DNA of 64,000 nt from assembly GCA_030789695.1 (NCBI GenBank), contig CM061141.1:170452807-170516806 (forward strand). Direction: 5' to 3'. The notes under the pieces were generated by a model. That model searched no databases, was not told the DNA's origin, and was given only the letters and a program-made list of their open reading frames with translations. How positions within the stretch are numbered: position 1 is the stretch's first letter; each line of letters begins with the position of its first letter. The stretch is from Scilla litardierei. Its lineage: Eukaryota; Streptophyta; Magnoliopsida; Asparagales; Asparagaceae. Below are positions 9,682 through 23,865 of this stretch, piece by piece. The translations under genes and the position numbers were made by a program.

Positions 9682-12100
9682 TGTAACGACTGGTTTTCAT
9701 GTATCTGGATTAAATATATTATATATATATATGTTTTGGTGGATTTTCTCCTTATGTGTGGTTTTCGTCTCCGTAGCTTTTATTTTCGATCGTTTCGTTG
9801 TGATTTTCTAGCTTCTTCCTTAGAATCATCGATTTTGGAGTAAGTCATTCGTGACGGGCTTCATATCGGTCATATCTTATTGTTAGATCAAGCCTAGGAG
9901 TCTTAGGAATCGATCCCGGAGCTTCACGCTCCATTTCGGAACTTTCTGTGCACGTTAGCCGGTACAAGAAGGGGAACCGACCGACTAGATGACGATTTAG
10001 TCGGTCGGCAAACCTTCATGGACCGATTAGTGGGCTTTGTTAATTATTCAGGAGTTACTGTTTATCGTTAGTCGGTCTAAGAACATTTGTCGACCGACTA
10101 GGTTGCAAACTAGTCCGTCAGCAATCGTTCTTTAACCGACTAGCTCTATGATCATTTTTGATACCAAGTACTATTCATTCTTAGTCGGTCTAAGAACGTT
10201 CGTCGACCGACTAGATGAGAAACTAGTCGGTCAGTAGTTGTTCTTTGACCGACTAAATCTAAATCCTATTTTGTACAGGAGTTACTGTTTACACTTAGTT
10301 GGTCTGCGTTGGTCAACCGACCGACTAGTTCCCAAACTAGTCGGTCAGTGGTTGCTATTTGACCGACTAATCAGTGTCAAAACCATAATTTCTGGGCAGC
10401 CGCTAGCTCTTCCTATTTAAACCCCACCCACGATTTCTTTCATCCCTCTTTCATTCTCCTGAGCCATTTTCTCCCCCAAATCACCCTCCAACATTTCCCC
10501 AAGCCATTCATTCCCCTTTGGAGCTTCCCTCTCCATTTTGGCCGGCCACCACCTCTAGATCGCCGGAAAACCCCCAAAAATCCCCAAAACCCCATTTCTC
10601 CAAACTTCTCCATCCATTTCCAGATCTGAACCGTAGGTTCCCCGGATCGTTTCTTCCGTCGTCGTGCTTGCTCGGCATCGTTCTTCCGCTAACGATTCGG
10701 TAATAACTCAATTCTATAATATTCTCATAACCCATTTGTGTTTTTGTGAAACCCTAATAAAACTAGGTTGGATGTTGTTCTAATATTGTTTTGCCATGGC
10801 AGCGATCTCATCTCCGTAGTTAGCATTTGTGTGACGGCCTCGTTGATCGTCATCCTCGGTGCTAGGCAAGTGAAACTTGCCACTTAGGGTTTTGGGCCAT
10901 GTCTTAGGCCATTTGCTTGTTGTAGGCGTAAAAGAGACTAGGCGACGAAATGATACTCGCCTAGGCGTAATTTCAGGATCTAGCTTGACAACAAAGCTAG
11001 ACCCGTCATTTATCATATTGCATAACTACCATGTCATGTTTAATTTTAATTAACGGTACGCGAATTAATTGTCATCCATGCTATCCATGTTGAATGTCGC
11101 ATTCGTAGCACACGCTACAATACTTGTGTTTCCTGGCTCGTGTTCCAGAAGCGGGCTACGTGAGTTGGTTGATAGCCAATGCCCGATCTACTTGTTTTCG
11201 GCTAGGCACCTGCGTTGCAGGCATAACCCTACGACATACGTGTTAAATACACATCCTGGCTCGTGATCCAGAAGCGAGCATTTCGTGTTCGGGGTAATGC
11301 CCTGGCTCGATACACGTGGAGGGGTAGGGATAAGCGGTCACCTGAGCTTACAAGTTGGCCCGATCAGCCACTCTAGCCAGCAGACGAAATCTCTGTGCAC
11401 AACTTGTTTACTTGACGTGAACTACTTGACTTGTACTTGTCCGTGTTTTACTTGTAAAACTTGTTATCCATGACATACTTGCTACTTGCTACTTGTACTT
11501 TCCTTTACTTGTCACTTCCATACTATACTTGCCATGTCATGCATCATACTATAACTGCTAGGTTGTTAGTTTACCTTACTTTCAGTTTCCTTGCCCAAGT
11601 CTTTTAGACTTGCTGACATGTGCCCCTTTACTCTTTTGGGTGACACATGTTAGATCCTGAGCCTGAGTTCATTGTTGAGGACGAGGTGTTTGCGGACGCC
11701 GAGCCCGAGCCTGTGTTTGACGAGGAGTACGGGGACACTGGGGACCAGTCCTAGTGTCTTCGTTGAGCTTTCCCCTTTTGTTTTAGACTGCTGTAGTTGT
11801 CGGTGTGCAGCACCTATACTTTGTTATGTTTGTCCTTGTTGGCCTTGTTCTGGGCCTTTAGACTCTTTCTTTTAGCCTGGTGGCTTTTCTGGATGTTGAA
11901 CTTAATTTTAATGTTGGACAAATTCTGAGATTTGAGATTTTATTTCTGTCTCTCCTTGTGTTATTATTGGTGTTCCGTTTGTGGTTACAGGGACCCTGCT
12001 TATGTTTTATTGACACTTATCGGGTTTGGGGCTTCACAGCTCCACTCTCGTGCGGACCTTTTCACGTCTCGCCTCCATTTTAGGGAAGCGGGGCGTGACA
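9682..12100 (+). repeat. 3' LTR of the Tekay-like element (2,419 bp)
   Basis: Aligns over its whole length with 2427-4854, starts TGTAACGAC and ends GGGGCGTGACA. Differences by eye are mostly C/T or G/A. It repeats the hairpin array (9970-10375), the TATA-like box (10414-10421) and the ACTTG-rich part. It is followed by the target duplication ATATC. Confidence 0.95.
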
Positions 12101-13710
12101 ATATCATTTAATAAAAAGATTCATATCTTCCAGAAAAAATAGAAAAAATCCACGAACCAAGAAAAATCTGCAAAAATATCTATGGGAACCGGGAGATCGC
12201 CATATTCAACTTAAAAATACGAGAAGACAAAGTTAGGCCAAAATATCATATCATTTAATAAAATGATACATATCTTCCAAAAAGTGGAAAATATCCCGGA
12301 ACTCAGAAAAATCCGCAAAAATTTCTGTTGGAACCGGTGATCTTTAACTGGAATATATGAGAAGACAAAATTAGGCCAAAATATCATATCATTTAATAAA
12401 ATGACGCATATCTTCCAAAAAAGCGAAAATAGTCTAGAGCTCATAAAAATCCGCAAAAATATTCGTTGGAACCGGGAGATCGCCATCTTAAAATGAAAAA
12501 TAAGAGAATACAAAATTAGGCCAAAAAATAATTTCATTTAATAAAAAGAACGCCATCTTCAACTGGAAAATAAGAGGAGACAAATTTAGGCTATAAAAAT
12601 CATATCAATTAATAAAAAGATACATATCTTTCATAAAATATAGAAAATAGCACCAAGCTCAAAAAATGATATATAAAAATCTTATCCGTTGATGATGGCG
12701 ATATCTCGGTTACAACGAACATTTTTATAGATGAAGATGGCGATTTCCCGGTTCTGAACTTTGTCTTCTCTTATATTTTAGTTGAAGATGTCGATTCTCA
12801 GTTTCAATGAATATTTTTAGCCTAATTTTGTCTTCTCTGATATCATTTAATAAAACGATCCATATCTTCCAAAAAATGTGAAAAATACCACGAAGCTTAG
12901 AAAAATCCGCAAAAAAGTCCGTTGAAACCAGGAGATCACCATCTTCAACCGAAATATAAGAGAAGACATAATAAAACCCAAAAAAGTCATATTATTTAAT
13001 AAAAAGATCGCCATCATCAACTGCAAAAATAAGAGAAGACAAAATTACGCACAAAAATCATATCAATTAATATAAAGATCCTTATCTTCCAGAAAATATA
13101 GAAAATAGTCCCGAGCTTAGAAAAATACGTAAAAACTTCCATTGGAAATGGGAGATCGTCATCTTCAACTGAAAAATAAGAGAAGATAAAATTGGGCCAT
13201 AGAAATCATATCATTTAATATAAAGATACATATCTTATAGAAAAAGTAGAAAATAGACCAGAGGTAAGAAAGACCCGCAAAATGTTAGTTGGAACTGGGA
13301 GATCGCCATCTCTATATAAAAATAAAAGAAGACAATATGTAGAAATTAGCTTGGAGCTCAGAAAATTTCACAAATGTTTTCGTTGGAACCCACCATATTC
13401 AACTGAATAATAACAGAAGACAAACTTAGCCTATAAAAATCAAATCATTTATTAAAAGATCCAATAAACTGTAGAAAATAGTTTCGAGTTTAGAAAAATC
13501 CATAAAAATTACCGTTGGAACCGAGAGATCGACATCTTCAACTGAAAAACCAGAGAAGACAAAATTAGGCTATAAAAATCAAATCATTTAATAGAAATAT
13601 TCATATCGTACAGAAAATTTAGAAAAAGCCCGGAGCTCAGAAAAATCCTCAAAAATGTCTGTTAGAACCGAGCAATCGCTATCTTCAACGAAAAAATAAT
13701 AGAAGACAAA
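12101..13710 (+). repeat. 147-bp satellite array, + orientation (block 2)
   Basis: Satellite resumes with the ATATC duplication and continues the monomer that was split at 2426. The block includes one internally inverted segment (12667-12840) and ends at an assembly gap. It is a near copy of about 29500-31112. Confidence 0.95.
12667..12840 (-). repeat. Inverted satellite micro-block (marker of the higher-order unit)
   Basis: For ~174 bp the satellite reads in reverse (ATCTTATCCGTTGATGATGG ... CCTAATTTTGTCTTCTCTGA) as three shortened monomer pieces, then returns to + orientation at ATATCATTTAAT. The same block with the same borders is at 20549-20720 and 30063-30236, and its mirror image is at 48607-48780 and 50911-51125. 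Confidence 0.9.
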
Positions 13711-14210
13711 NNNNNNNNNNNNNNNNNNNNNNNNNNNNNNNNNNNNNNNNNNNNNNNNNNNNNNNNNNNNNNNNNNNNNNNNNNNNNNNNNNNNNNNNNN
13801 NNNNNNNNNNNNNNNNNNNNNNNNNNNNNNNNNNNNNNNNNNNNNNNNNNNNNNNNNNNNNNNNNNNNNNNNNNNNNNNNNNNNNNNNNNNNNNNNNNNN
13901 NNNNNNNNNNNNNNNNNNNNNNNNNNNNNNNNNNNNNNNNNNNNNNNNNNNNNNNNNNNNNNNNNNNNNNNNNNNNNNNNNNNNNNNNNNNNNNNNNNNN
14001 NNNNNNNNNNNNNNNNNNNNNNNNNNNNNNNNNNNNNNNNNNNNNNNNNNNNNNNNNNNNNNNNNNNNNNNNNNNNNNNNNNNNNNNNNNNNNNNNNNNN
14101 NNNNNNNNNNNNNNNNNNNNNNNNNNNNNNNNNNNNNNNNNNNNNNNNNNNNNNNNNNNNNNNNNNNNNNNNNNNNNNNNNNNNNNNNNNNNNNNNNNNN
14201 NNNNNNNNNN
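13711..14210. other. Assembly gap, 500 N
   Basis: Exactly 500 N, a default gap size, so the true length is unknown. Both sides are satellite in + orientation. Open frames drawn through the N run are artefacts. Confidence 0.99.
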
Positions 14211-17200
14211 TCAGAAAAATCTGCAAAAATGTCCGTCAGGAAATCTTCATCTTCAACTGAAATAAGAGAAGACAAAATTTGGCTATAAAAATCATATCAT
14301 TTTATCTAAAGATTCATATTTTACAGAAAATATAGAAAATAGCCCGGGGCTAAGAAAAATCTGTAAAAATGTCGGTTGGAACTGGGAGATCACTATCTTC
14401 ATCTGTTAAGTAAGAGAAGACAAAATAAGTCCAAAAGTCATATCATTCAATAAAAATATCTATATCTTCCAGAAAATATAGAAAATAGTCTCGAGGTCTG
14501 AAAATCCGCCAATTTGTCTGTGCAAACCGGAAGATTGTCATTTTCAACTGAAAAAAATAGAAGACAAACTTAGTCTATAGAAATCATATTATTTAATTAA
14601 AAGATCCCAATCTTCTATAAACTATAGAAAATAGCCTGAGATGCGAAAAATCTGTAAAAATGTCCGTTGGAACCGAAAGATCCCCATTTTCAACTGAAAA
14701 ATAAGAGAAGACAATTTAGGCTATAACTGAAAAATACGCAAAAATGTCCATTGGAATCGAGAGACCGACATCTTCAACTTAAAAATAAAGAAGATAAAAT
14801 TAGGCCAAAAATCATATCATTTAATAAAAAGATACATATTTTACAAAAATGTATAAATGAGCACCAAGGTAAGAAAAATTCGCAAAAATGTCTGTTGAAA
14901 CCGGGAGATGGCTATTTTCAACTGAAAAATAAGAGAAGACAAAATTTGGCCATAAAAATCATATCATTTAATAAAATTATCCATATATTCAATAATATCT
15001 ATAAAATAGCATCATGCTCAGAAAAATCTGCAAAATTTTGGTTGGAAACGGGGGAACGACATATTCAACTTAAAAAATAAGAGAAGACAAAATTAGGCGA
15101 TAAAAACCATTTCATTTAATATAAAGATCCATTACTTCAATAAAATTTAGAAAATGCATCAGAACACAGAAAAATCTGCGAAAATGTCTGTTGGAATAGG
15201 GAGATCGCCATCTTCAACTGCAAATAAGAGAATACAAAATTTGGCCTTAAAATCATATCATTTAAAATAAATATCCATATTTTCCAAAAAATGTCGAAAA
15301 TAGCCCGTTGCTCAGGAAAATACGCCAAAATATCCTTTGGAACCGGGAGATCGCCATCTGCAAGTGAAAATAAGAGAAGACAAAATTAGGCCAAAAAATC
15401 GTATCTTTTAAAAAATGGTCCATTTTCTTCCAATAAATGTGGAAAGTAGCCTGGAGCTAAGAAAAGTCCGCAAAAATGTACGTTGAAATGGGGAGATTGC
15501 CATCTTCAAATGAAAAATTAGAGCAGACAAAATTAGGCCAAAAAATCATATCATTTAATAAAAAGCTATATCTTTCTGAAAATGTAGAAAATAACCACGA
15601 GCTTAGAAAAATTCACAAAAATGTCCGTTGGAACTGGGAGATCGCCATCTTCAACTTAAAAAAAATAAGAGAAGGCAAAATTAGGCTATAAAACTCATTT
15701 CATTTAATATAAAGATTCATATCTTACAGAAAATTTTGAAAATGGCCAGGAGTCCAGGAAAATCATCAAAAATGTTCGTAGGAACCAAGAGATCGCAATC
15801 TTTAACTAAAAAAATAAGATAAGACAAAATTAGGCCAAAAATCATTTCATTTAATCAAAAGATCCATATCTTCCAGAAAATATAGAAAAATAGTTACGGG
15901 CAAAGAAAAATCCTTAAAAATGTCTGTTGGAACCGGGAGATCGGGATCTTCAACTAAAAAATAAGAGAAGACAAAATTATGCTATAAAAATCATATCATT
16001 TAATGAAAAGATCAATTTCTTACCTAAAATCTAGAGTAGTTCCGATCTCAAAAAAATCTGCAAAAATGTCCGTTGGAACCTTGAGATTGCTACCTTCAAC
16101 TACAAAATAAAAGAAGACAAAATTATGCCAATCATTTAATAAAACGATCCATGTCTTTCACAAAATGTTGAAAATAGTCTCGTGGTTAGAAAAATCCGCA
16201 AAAATGTCCGTTGGAACCGGGAGATCGCCATTTTCGACGGAAAAAAAAGAGAAGACACACTTGGTCTATGAAAAATCATATCATTTAATAAAAAGATCCA
16301 TAAAATGTCTGTTGGATCCGGGAGATCGTCATCTTTAACTGAAAAGTAATAGAAGACAAACTTAGGCTATAAAAATCAAATCATTTAATAAAAAATTTCA
16401 ATGTCTACAATAAAATGTAGAAAATAGCCCGGAGCTTAGAAAAACTCCTAAAAATGTCTGTTGGAACTGGGAGATCGCCATTTTCGACTGAAAAATAAAA
16501 AAGACAACTTTTGTCTATAAAAATCATAAGATTAATATAAATATTCATATCTTATAGAAAATATAGAAAATAGCACGAAGCTCAGAAAAATCCCACAAAA
16601 ACGTCTATTGAATTCGGCAGATCGCCATCTTCAATGAAAAAAAATAAGAGAAGACAAAATTGGGCCAAAAAATCATATCATTTAATAAAAATATCCATAT
16701 CTTCAAGAAAATGAAGAAAAATAGCACTGAACTCAGAAAAATCATCAGAAATGTCTGTTGATATCGAACAATCGCCCTATTCAACTAAAAATAAGAGAAG
16801 ACAAAATTAGACTAAAAAAGCATATCATTTGATAAAAATATCCGTATATTCAAGAAAATGAAGAAAATAACACCGCGCTTTAAAAATCAACAAAAATGTC
16901 GATTGTAACCGGGAGATCGCGATCGTCAACTGAAAAATAAGAGAAGACACACTTATTCTATAAAAATAAAATCATTTAATATAAAGATATTACAGAAAAT
17001 ATGGAATATATAGCATATAGACCAAAAAATCTGCAAAAATGTGGCCATACTCAACTGAAAAATAAGAGAAGACAAACTTAGGCTATAAAAATCTTAGCAT
17101 TAATAAAAAGATACTTATCTTCCATAAAATTCATAAAATAGCCATGTGATCAGAAAAATCCACAAACATTCAGTTGGAAATGGGAAATCACCATCTTCAA

Positions 17201-20200
17201 CTGAAAAATAAGAGAAGACAAATGTAGTCTATAAAAATCATATCATTTATTAAAATGAACCACATCTTCAATAAACTGTAGAAAATATTCGCGAGTCAGA
17301 AAAATCTGGAAAAATGTCTGTTGGAACCAGGACTTCACCATCTTCAAATAAAAAATAGAAAATATAATTAGGCCAAAAATCATATCATTTAATGAAAAGA
17401 TCCACAACTTCCCGAAAAATTAGAAATATAGTTTCGAGCTCAGAAAAATCCGAAATGATGTCCATTGGAACCGGGAGATCACCATGTTCAACTGAAAAAT
17501 AAGAGAAGACAAAATTAGGCTACAAAAATCAGCTCATTTAATAAAAATATATCATCAATAAAATGTAAAAAATAACTCAGAGCTAAGAAAAATCCGCAAA
17601 AATGTCCGTCGTTCATCTTCAACTAGGCCAAAAATCATATCATTTAATAAAAAGATACATATATTCCAGAAAATTTAGAAAATAGTCACGAGGTCAGAAT
17701 AATACGCAAAAATGTTCGTTGGAACCGAAAATCGCTATCTTCAACTTAAAAATAAGAGAAGACAAAATAAGACCATAAAAATCATTTCATTCAATATAAA
17801 GATCCATATCTTCCATAATATGTAGAAAATAGACTGGAGCTCAGAAAAATCCGTAAAAATTTCCGTTGGAACCGAGAGATGGCCATCTCAATTGAAAAAA
17901 ATAAGAGAAGACAAATGTAAGTTATAAAAATAATACATTTAATAAAAAGTTCTATATCTTCCTTAAAATGTAGAAAATAGCACCGAGCTTAAAACAATCT
18001 GCAAAAATGTTCGCTGGAACCGAAAGATCGCTATTTTCAACTAAAAATAAGAGAATATAAAATTAAGAGAATATAAAATTAGGCTATAAAAATCATATCA
18101 TTTAATATAAAGTTCATATCTTACAGAAAATGTAGAAAATATCCTGAATCTCAGAAAATCGGCAATAATGTTCGTTGGAACTGGGAGATCCTCATCTTCA
18201 TGTGAAAATAGAGAAGAGATAATTAGGCCAAAAAGCATATCATTTCATAAAAGAAACCATATCTTCCAGAAAATGTAGAAAAACAGCCTCAAATTAAAAA
18301 AATCCGTAAAAATGTCCATTAGAACCGGGAGATCGCCATCTTCAATAGAAAAAAAATAAGAAAAGACAAACGTAGTCAATAAAAGTCAAATCATTTATAA
18401 AAATGTAGAAAATAGCACCGAGCTTAAAAAATCCGCAAAATTGTCTGCCAGAACAGGGAGATCACCATCTTCAACTGAAAAATAAGAGAAGACAACATTA
18501 GGCCGAAAATAATATCATTTAATAAAAAGATCCATATCTTCAAGAAAATTTAGAAAATAAATACCGAGGTTGAAATAATAAGCAAAATGTCCGTTAGAAA
18601 TGGGAGATCGCTATCTTCAACTGAAAAATAAAAGAAGACAAAATTAAGCCAATAAATCATATCATTAATAAAAAGAGCCATAAATTCTCAAAAATATTGA
18701 AAAATAGCCCCAAGCGCAGAAAAATCCGCAAAAATGTCCTATGGAACCAAGAGATCACCATCTTCAACTGAAAAAATAAGAGATGACAAAAATAGGTTAT
18801 AAAAAATGTATCATTTAATATAAAGATTCTTATTATACAAAAATATTGAAAATAGCCCATAGTTCAAAATAAATCCGCACAAATGTACCTTAGAATCAGT
18901 AGATCGCCATCTTCAAAGTAAAAAAGAGAAGACAAAATTAGGCCAAAAAATCACATCATTTCATAAAAAGATAAATATCTTCCTAAAAATGAAGAGAAAT
19001 AGTATCAAGCTAAAAAATCTGCAAAAATATCTGTTGGAACCGGGAGATTGCCATCTTCAACTTAAAAATAAGAAAAGATTAATGTAGGATATAAAAAATA
19101 ATTATTTAATAAAATATTATAAATCTTCCATAAAATGTAGAAAATAGCACTGAACTCAAAAAATACGCAAAAAAATATCCGTTGGTACCGAGAGATCTCC
19201 ATCTTCAACTAAAAAAATACGAGATGACAAACTTATGCTATAAAAATCAAATCATTTAATAAAAAGATATATAAATTTCCGATAATGTAGAAAATAGCCC
19301 TGATCTCAGAAAAATCCACAAAAATGTTCGTTGGAACCGGGAGATCGTCATCTTCAACTGAAAAAATAAGAGAAGAAAAACATAGGATATAAAAATTATA
19401 TCATTTACTATAAAGATTCGTATCTTCCAGAAAGTGTACAAAATAGCCCTTAGCTCATAAAAATCGGCAAAAATGTCCTTTAGAATCGAGGGATCACCAT
19501 CTTCAACTAAATAATAAGGGAAAACAAAATTAGGATATAAAAATCATATCCTTAATATAAAGATTCATATCATATAGAAAATGCAAAAAAAGGCTTGGAG
19601 TTTAGAAAATCTGAAAAAATGTCCGTTGGAACCAGGAGATCAACATCATCAACTGGAAAAAAAGAGAAGACAAAATTAGGCCAAAAAATCATGTTGTTTA
19701 ATAAAAAGATACATATTTGCCATAAAATTTAGAAAATAGCACCGAGCTCAGAAAAATACGCACAAATATCCATTGGAACCGTGCGATCGCCATCTTTAAA
19801 TAAAAAAAGAGGGGACAAAATTAGGCCAAAAAATCATATCATTTAATAAAAAGGTTCATATCTTCTTGAAAATGTTGAAAAAATCCATTGCTAAGAAAAA
19901 TACGCAAAAATGTCCGTTGGAACCTGGAGATCGCCATCTTCAACTGAGCAGACAAAATTAGGCTATAAAAATCTTGTCATTTAATAAAGAGAACCATAAA
20001 TTTAATAAAATGTAGAAAATACCCTGATGCTCAGAAAATTCGGCAAAAAATGTTCGTTGGAACTGGGAATCACCATCTTAAACTGAAAACTAAGAGAAAA
20101 AAATCAGGATATAAAAATCATATAGTTTAATATAAAGATTCTTGTCTTCCAGAAAGTGTAGAAAATAGCACCGAGCTCAGAAAAATCTGCAAAATATCTG

Positions 20201-23159
20201 TTGGAACCGGTAGATCACCACCTTCAACTGAAAAATAAGAGAAGACAAAATAAGGCCAAAATATGAAATCATTTAACAAAATGATACATATCTTCCAAAA
20301 ATGTAGAAAATAGCCCGAAGGTCAAAAAATCCGCAAAAATATCCGTTGGAACCGGGAGATCACCATCTTCAACTGGAATATATAAGAGTAAACAAAATTA
20401 GGCTTTAAAATCAAATAATTTAATAAAAATATTGCCATCTTCAACTGGAAAATAAGAGAAGACAACTTTAGGCTATAAAAATCTTATCAATTAATAAAAA
20501 TATATATATCTTTCATAAAATATAGAAAATAGCACCAAGCTCAGAAAATGATATATAAAAATCTTATCAGTTGAAGATGGCGATATCCCGCTTACAATGA
20601 ACATTTTTATAGATGAAGATGGCGATTTCCCGGTTCTAAATTTTGTCTTCTCTTATATTTCTGTTGAAGATGGCGATTTTCTGATTTCCACGGACATTTT
20701 TGCCTAATTTTGTCTTCTCTGATATCATTTAATTAAAGGATCCATATCTTCCTGAATGTATGAAAAATAGTCCAGCTTTTCAGAAAAATCCTCAAAAATG
20801 TCCATTGGAACCGGAAGATCACCATCTTCAACTGAAATATAAGAGAAGACAAAATAAGGCCAAAAATCATATCATTTAATAAAAAGATCGACATCATCAA
20901 CTGGAAAATAAGAGAAGACAAAATAAGGCAACAAAAATAAAATCAATTAATAAAATGATTATTTATATTCCAGAAAATATAGAAAATAGCTCCGAGCTCA
21001 GAAAAATACGCAAACATTCCCTTGTAACCTGGAAATTGCCATCATCAACTGAAAAATAAGAGAAGAAAAAGTAGGCTATAAAAATCATATCATTTAATAT
21101 AAAGATTCATATCTTACAGTAAATGTAGAAAAGTGCCCAAAGATCAGAAAAACTCTGAAAAAATGTTCGGTAAAATCAGAAGATCGCCATTTTTAATGAA
21201 AAAAGTTAGAGAAGATAAAATTAGTCCAAAACTCATTTCATTTAATAAAAAGATACATATCTTCCATAAAATGGAGAAAAATAGCCCAAGATCAGAAAAA
21301 TCCGCAAAAAAGTCCTTGGAACATTGAGATCGCCATATTAAGAAATCATTTCATTTAATAAAAATATTTATATCTTCAATAAAAAATCTGCAAAAATGTC
21401 TGTTGGAACCGAGAGATCGCCATATTCAAATGAAAAATAAGACAAGACAAACTTAAGCTATAAAAATCATATCATTTAATAAAAAATACATATCTTCATT
21501 AAAATTTAGAAAATATCCCCGAGATCAGAAAAATCTGCAAAATGTTCCGTTGGAAATGGGATATCACCATCTTCAACTGAAAAATAAGAGAAGACAAATT
21601 TAGTCCTTAAAATAGCATCATTTAATAAAATGAATCACTTCTTCAATAAAATATAGAAAATATTCCCGAGCTAAGAAAAATATGCAATAATATCTGTTGG
21701 AAATGTGAGTTCCACATCTTCAAATAATAAAAGAGAAGATATGCCAAAAAAATTATATCATTTAATAAAAATATCCATAACTTATCTAAAATGTAGAAAA
21801 ATAGTTCCGAGCTCAGAAAAATCCGCAAAGATGTCTGTTGGAACCAGGAGATCGCCATGAACAACTGAAAATAAGAGAAGACAAAAGTAGTGTACAAAAA
21901 TCATATCATTTAATAAAAAGGTCCATATCTTCAATAAAATGAAAAAAATAGCCCTCAGCTCAGAACATCCACAAAAATATCTGTCGGGAGATCATCATCT
22001 TCAACTGAAAAATAAGAAAGACAAAATTTGGCTATAAAATCATATCATTTAATCTAAAGATCTGTATCTTACAGAAAATATAGAAAATAGTCCGGAGCGA
22101 AGAAAAATCTGTAAAAATGTCAGTTGGAACCTAGAGATCGCCATCTTCATCTGAAAAGTAAAACAAGACAAAATTAGGCCAAAAATCATAAAATTTAATA
22201 AAAAGATCCATATCTTCCAGAAAATGTAGAAAATAGCCTCGAGGTAAAAACCGTAAAAATGTCCGGCCGAATTGAGAGATGGCATTTTCAACTACAAAAT
22301 AAGAGAAGACAAACTTAGTCTATAAAAATCATATCATTTAATTAAAATTTCCATATCTTCAATAAACTATAGTAAATAGCCCCGCACTGAGAAAAATCCG
22401 TAAAACTGTCCTTATGAACCGGGAGATCGCCATCTTCAACTTAAAAATAAGAGAATGCAAAATGAGGTTATAAAAATCGTATCATTTAATATAAAGATTC
22501 TTATCTTATAGAAAATATAGAAAATATCACGTAGCTCAAAAAAATCTGTGAAAATGTCTGTTGGAACCGGGAGTTTGCCATCTTCAACGAAAAAATATAA
22601 GAGAAAAAAATTTGGCCATAAAAATCATATCATTTAATATAAAGATTCATATCTTACATAAAATGTAGAAAATAGCCTAGAGTTCGGAAAAATCCGCAAA
22701 AATTTCTATTGGAATTGGCAGATAGACGTTTTCAAATAAAAAAAGAGAAGTCAAAATTAGGCGATAAAAATCATATCATTTAATAAACAGATACATATCT
22801 TCAATAAACTATAGAAAAAAGTCTTGAGCTCAGAAAAATCCGCAAAAATGTCTGTTGGAACCGTGGGATAGCCATCTTCAACAGAAAAATAAGAGAGGAC
22901 AATAAGGGCAAAAAATCATATCATTTAATGAAATGATTCATATCCTTTAGAAAATGTAGAAATTAGCCCATATCTCAGAAAAATCCGCAAAAAATTCTGT
23001 TGGAGCCTGAAGCTATCCATCTTCAGCTGAAAAATAAGGGAAGACAAAATTAGGCTATAAAAATTATTTCATTTAATATAAACATCCATGTGTTAAAGAA
23101 AATGTTGAAAATTACCCGGAGCTAAGAAAAATTCGCAAAAAGGTTCGTTGGAACCGAGA
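14211..23159 (+). repeat. 147-bp satellite array, + orientation (block 3)
   Basis: About 60 monomers. Parts match distant parts better than neighbours: 14211-14680 resembles 21980-22420, 17690-18060 resembles 27400-27720, and 20200-20740 resembles 12180-12860. A short tandem slip (AGAGAATATAAAATTA repeated) is at about 18050-18078. An internally deleted monomer lies near 18380-18415. The block ends at GTTGGAACCGAGA, where the Athila/Tat-like fragment begins. Confidence 0.95.
20549..20720 (-). repeat. Inverted satellite micro-block, second copy
   Basis: Same structure as 12667-12840: it opens TGATATATAAAAATCTTATC, runs through reversed monomer pieces and closes TTTTGTCTTCTCT before + satellite restarts. 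Confidence 0.9.
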
Positions 23160-23164
23160 TTTTT

Positions 23165-23182
23165 TGGCGACGTTGCCGGAGA
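23165..23182 (+). other. Primer-binding-site-like sequence of the Athila/Tat-like fragment
   Basis: TGGCGACGTTGCCGGAGA closely matches the TGGCGCCGTTGCCGGGGA site, complementary to tRNA-Asp, that Athila/Tat elements use. In an intact element a 5' LTR would end directly before it. Here satellite does. Confidence 0.75.
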
Positions 23183-23386
23183 GGTGTTTCCTGTTGGGTG
23201 CCAATTTGTCACAATTAGGTCGATTAGACTGCGTTTAAAAAAGAAAGAGAAAACAAAAAAAACAAAAAACAGAGAGATAGATTTTTCCCCACCACCTGAT
23301 GTTATCATTTTCTTTATCTCTCTTTGTACCGCTGACGTCTTTTCCAGGTTGTCTACTTTGCTTGATCAGGTACAGTTGATAAGGCG

Positions 23387-23767
23387 ATGGTGCTTCCAAA
23401 GATACGACTTTCTATACAATCCTACATATATCTCGCTACATTCTGTCAGGCTGATGGAGAATCCTTCAGGAAAGCCTTGTCCAGGTTTGAAAGAATGTTA
23501 GGGATGTTTCAGACGGAGTCAGACCATGAGTGGCATGGTTCCAAGCTATTTGATATCTTCTCTAGAAGGCTAAAGGGACCCTCACGTGAGTTTATGAAGA
23601 GAATGCAAGTGGGAAAGTTCAGTGATCTACAGTTGGCAGAAACCTTGGAGCAAATGATAGATGATGCTCAATCTACCAGTTTACTAACCGTTATGGTAGG
23701 TAAACCGTCGACCAAGTATTCATCGATTTCGTTATGGCTAATGTCTCTGGTGCATGTACTATCATAG
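23387..23767 (+). pseudogene. gag: Gag remnant of the Athila/Tat-like fragment
   Basis: A 126-codon frame from an ATG after GTTGATAAGGCG. Residues about 20-85 (GESFRKALSRFERMLGMF ... LQLAETLEQMIDDAQS) have the helix pattern seen in Athila/Tat capsid proteins, with a Glu-Ser-Phe start, an Arg-Phe core and a tryptophan (EWHG). It is far shorter than a complete gag and lacks a zinc knuckle. I assign it by pattern and by the primer site upstream, so the family call is stronger than the gene call. Confidence 0.5.
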
Positions 23768-23865
23768 ATGGAGTGTATGCTTCACTTGAAGGTGATTATA
23801 TCCACCTTTACACCACCAACGCTCCATAAATAGAGACATCTGAGCTGCCGAAGGAGGACACATAT

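Larger units (their letters stand above)
2427..12100 (+). mobile_element. Complete, inactive Ty3/gypsy chromovirus (Tekay-like), 9.67 kb
   Basis: The element has two long LTRs (2427-4854 and 9682-12100), a polypurine tract, gag with two zinc knuckles, and pol in the order protease, reverse transcriptase, RNase H, integrase, chromodomain-like tail. This order and the tail place it in the plant chromoviruses, most like the Tekay/Del lineage. Five-base ATATC duplications flank it. The LTRs differ by roughly 2% by eye, mostly by transitions, so it is a fairly recent insertion. It is nevertheless dead: gag-pol has premature stops at 6036, 6054, 7964, 8742, 8826 and 9549 and a 1-base frameshift near 7868. 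It sits inside satellite, and the duplicate locus at 29.5 kb lacks it. Confidence 0.95.

Noticed and set aside
13588..14275. Long open frames across the N run (also 38050-38787)
   Set aside because: They are open only because N codons cannot be stops. Both gaps are 500 N and neither side has coding evidence.
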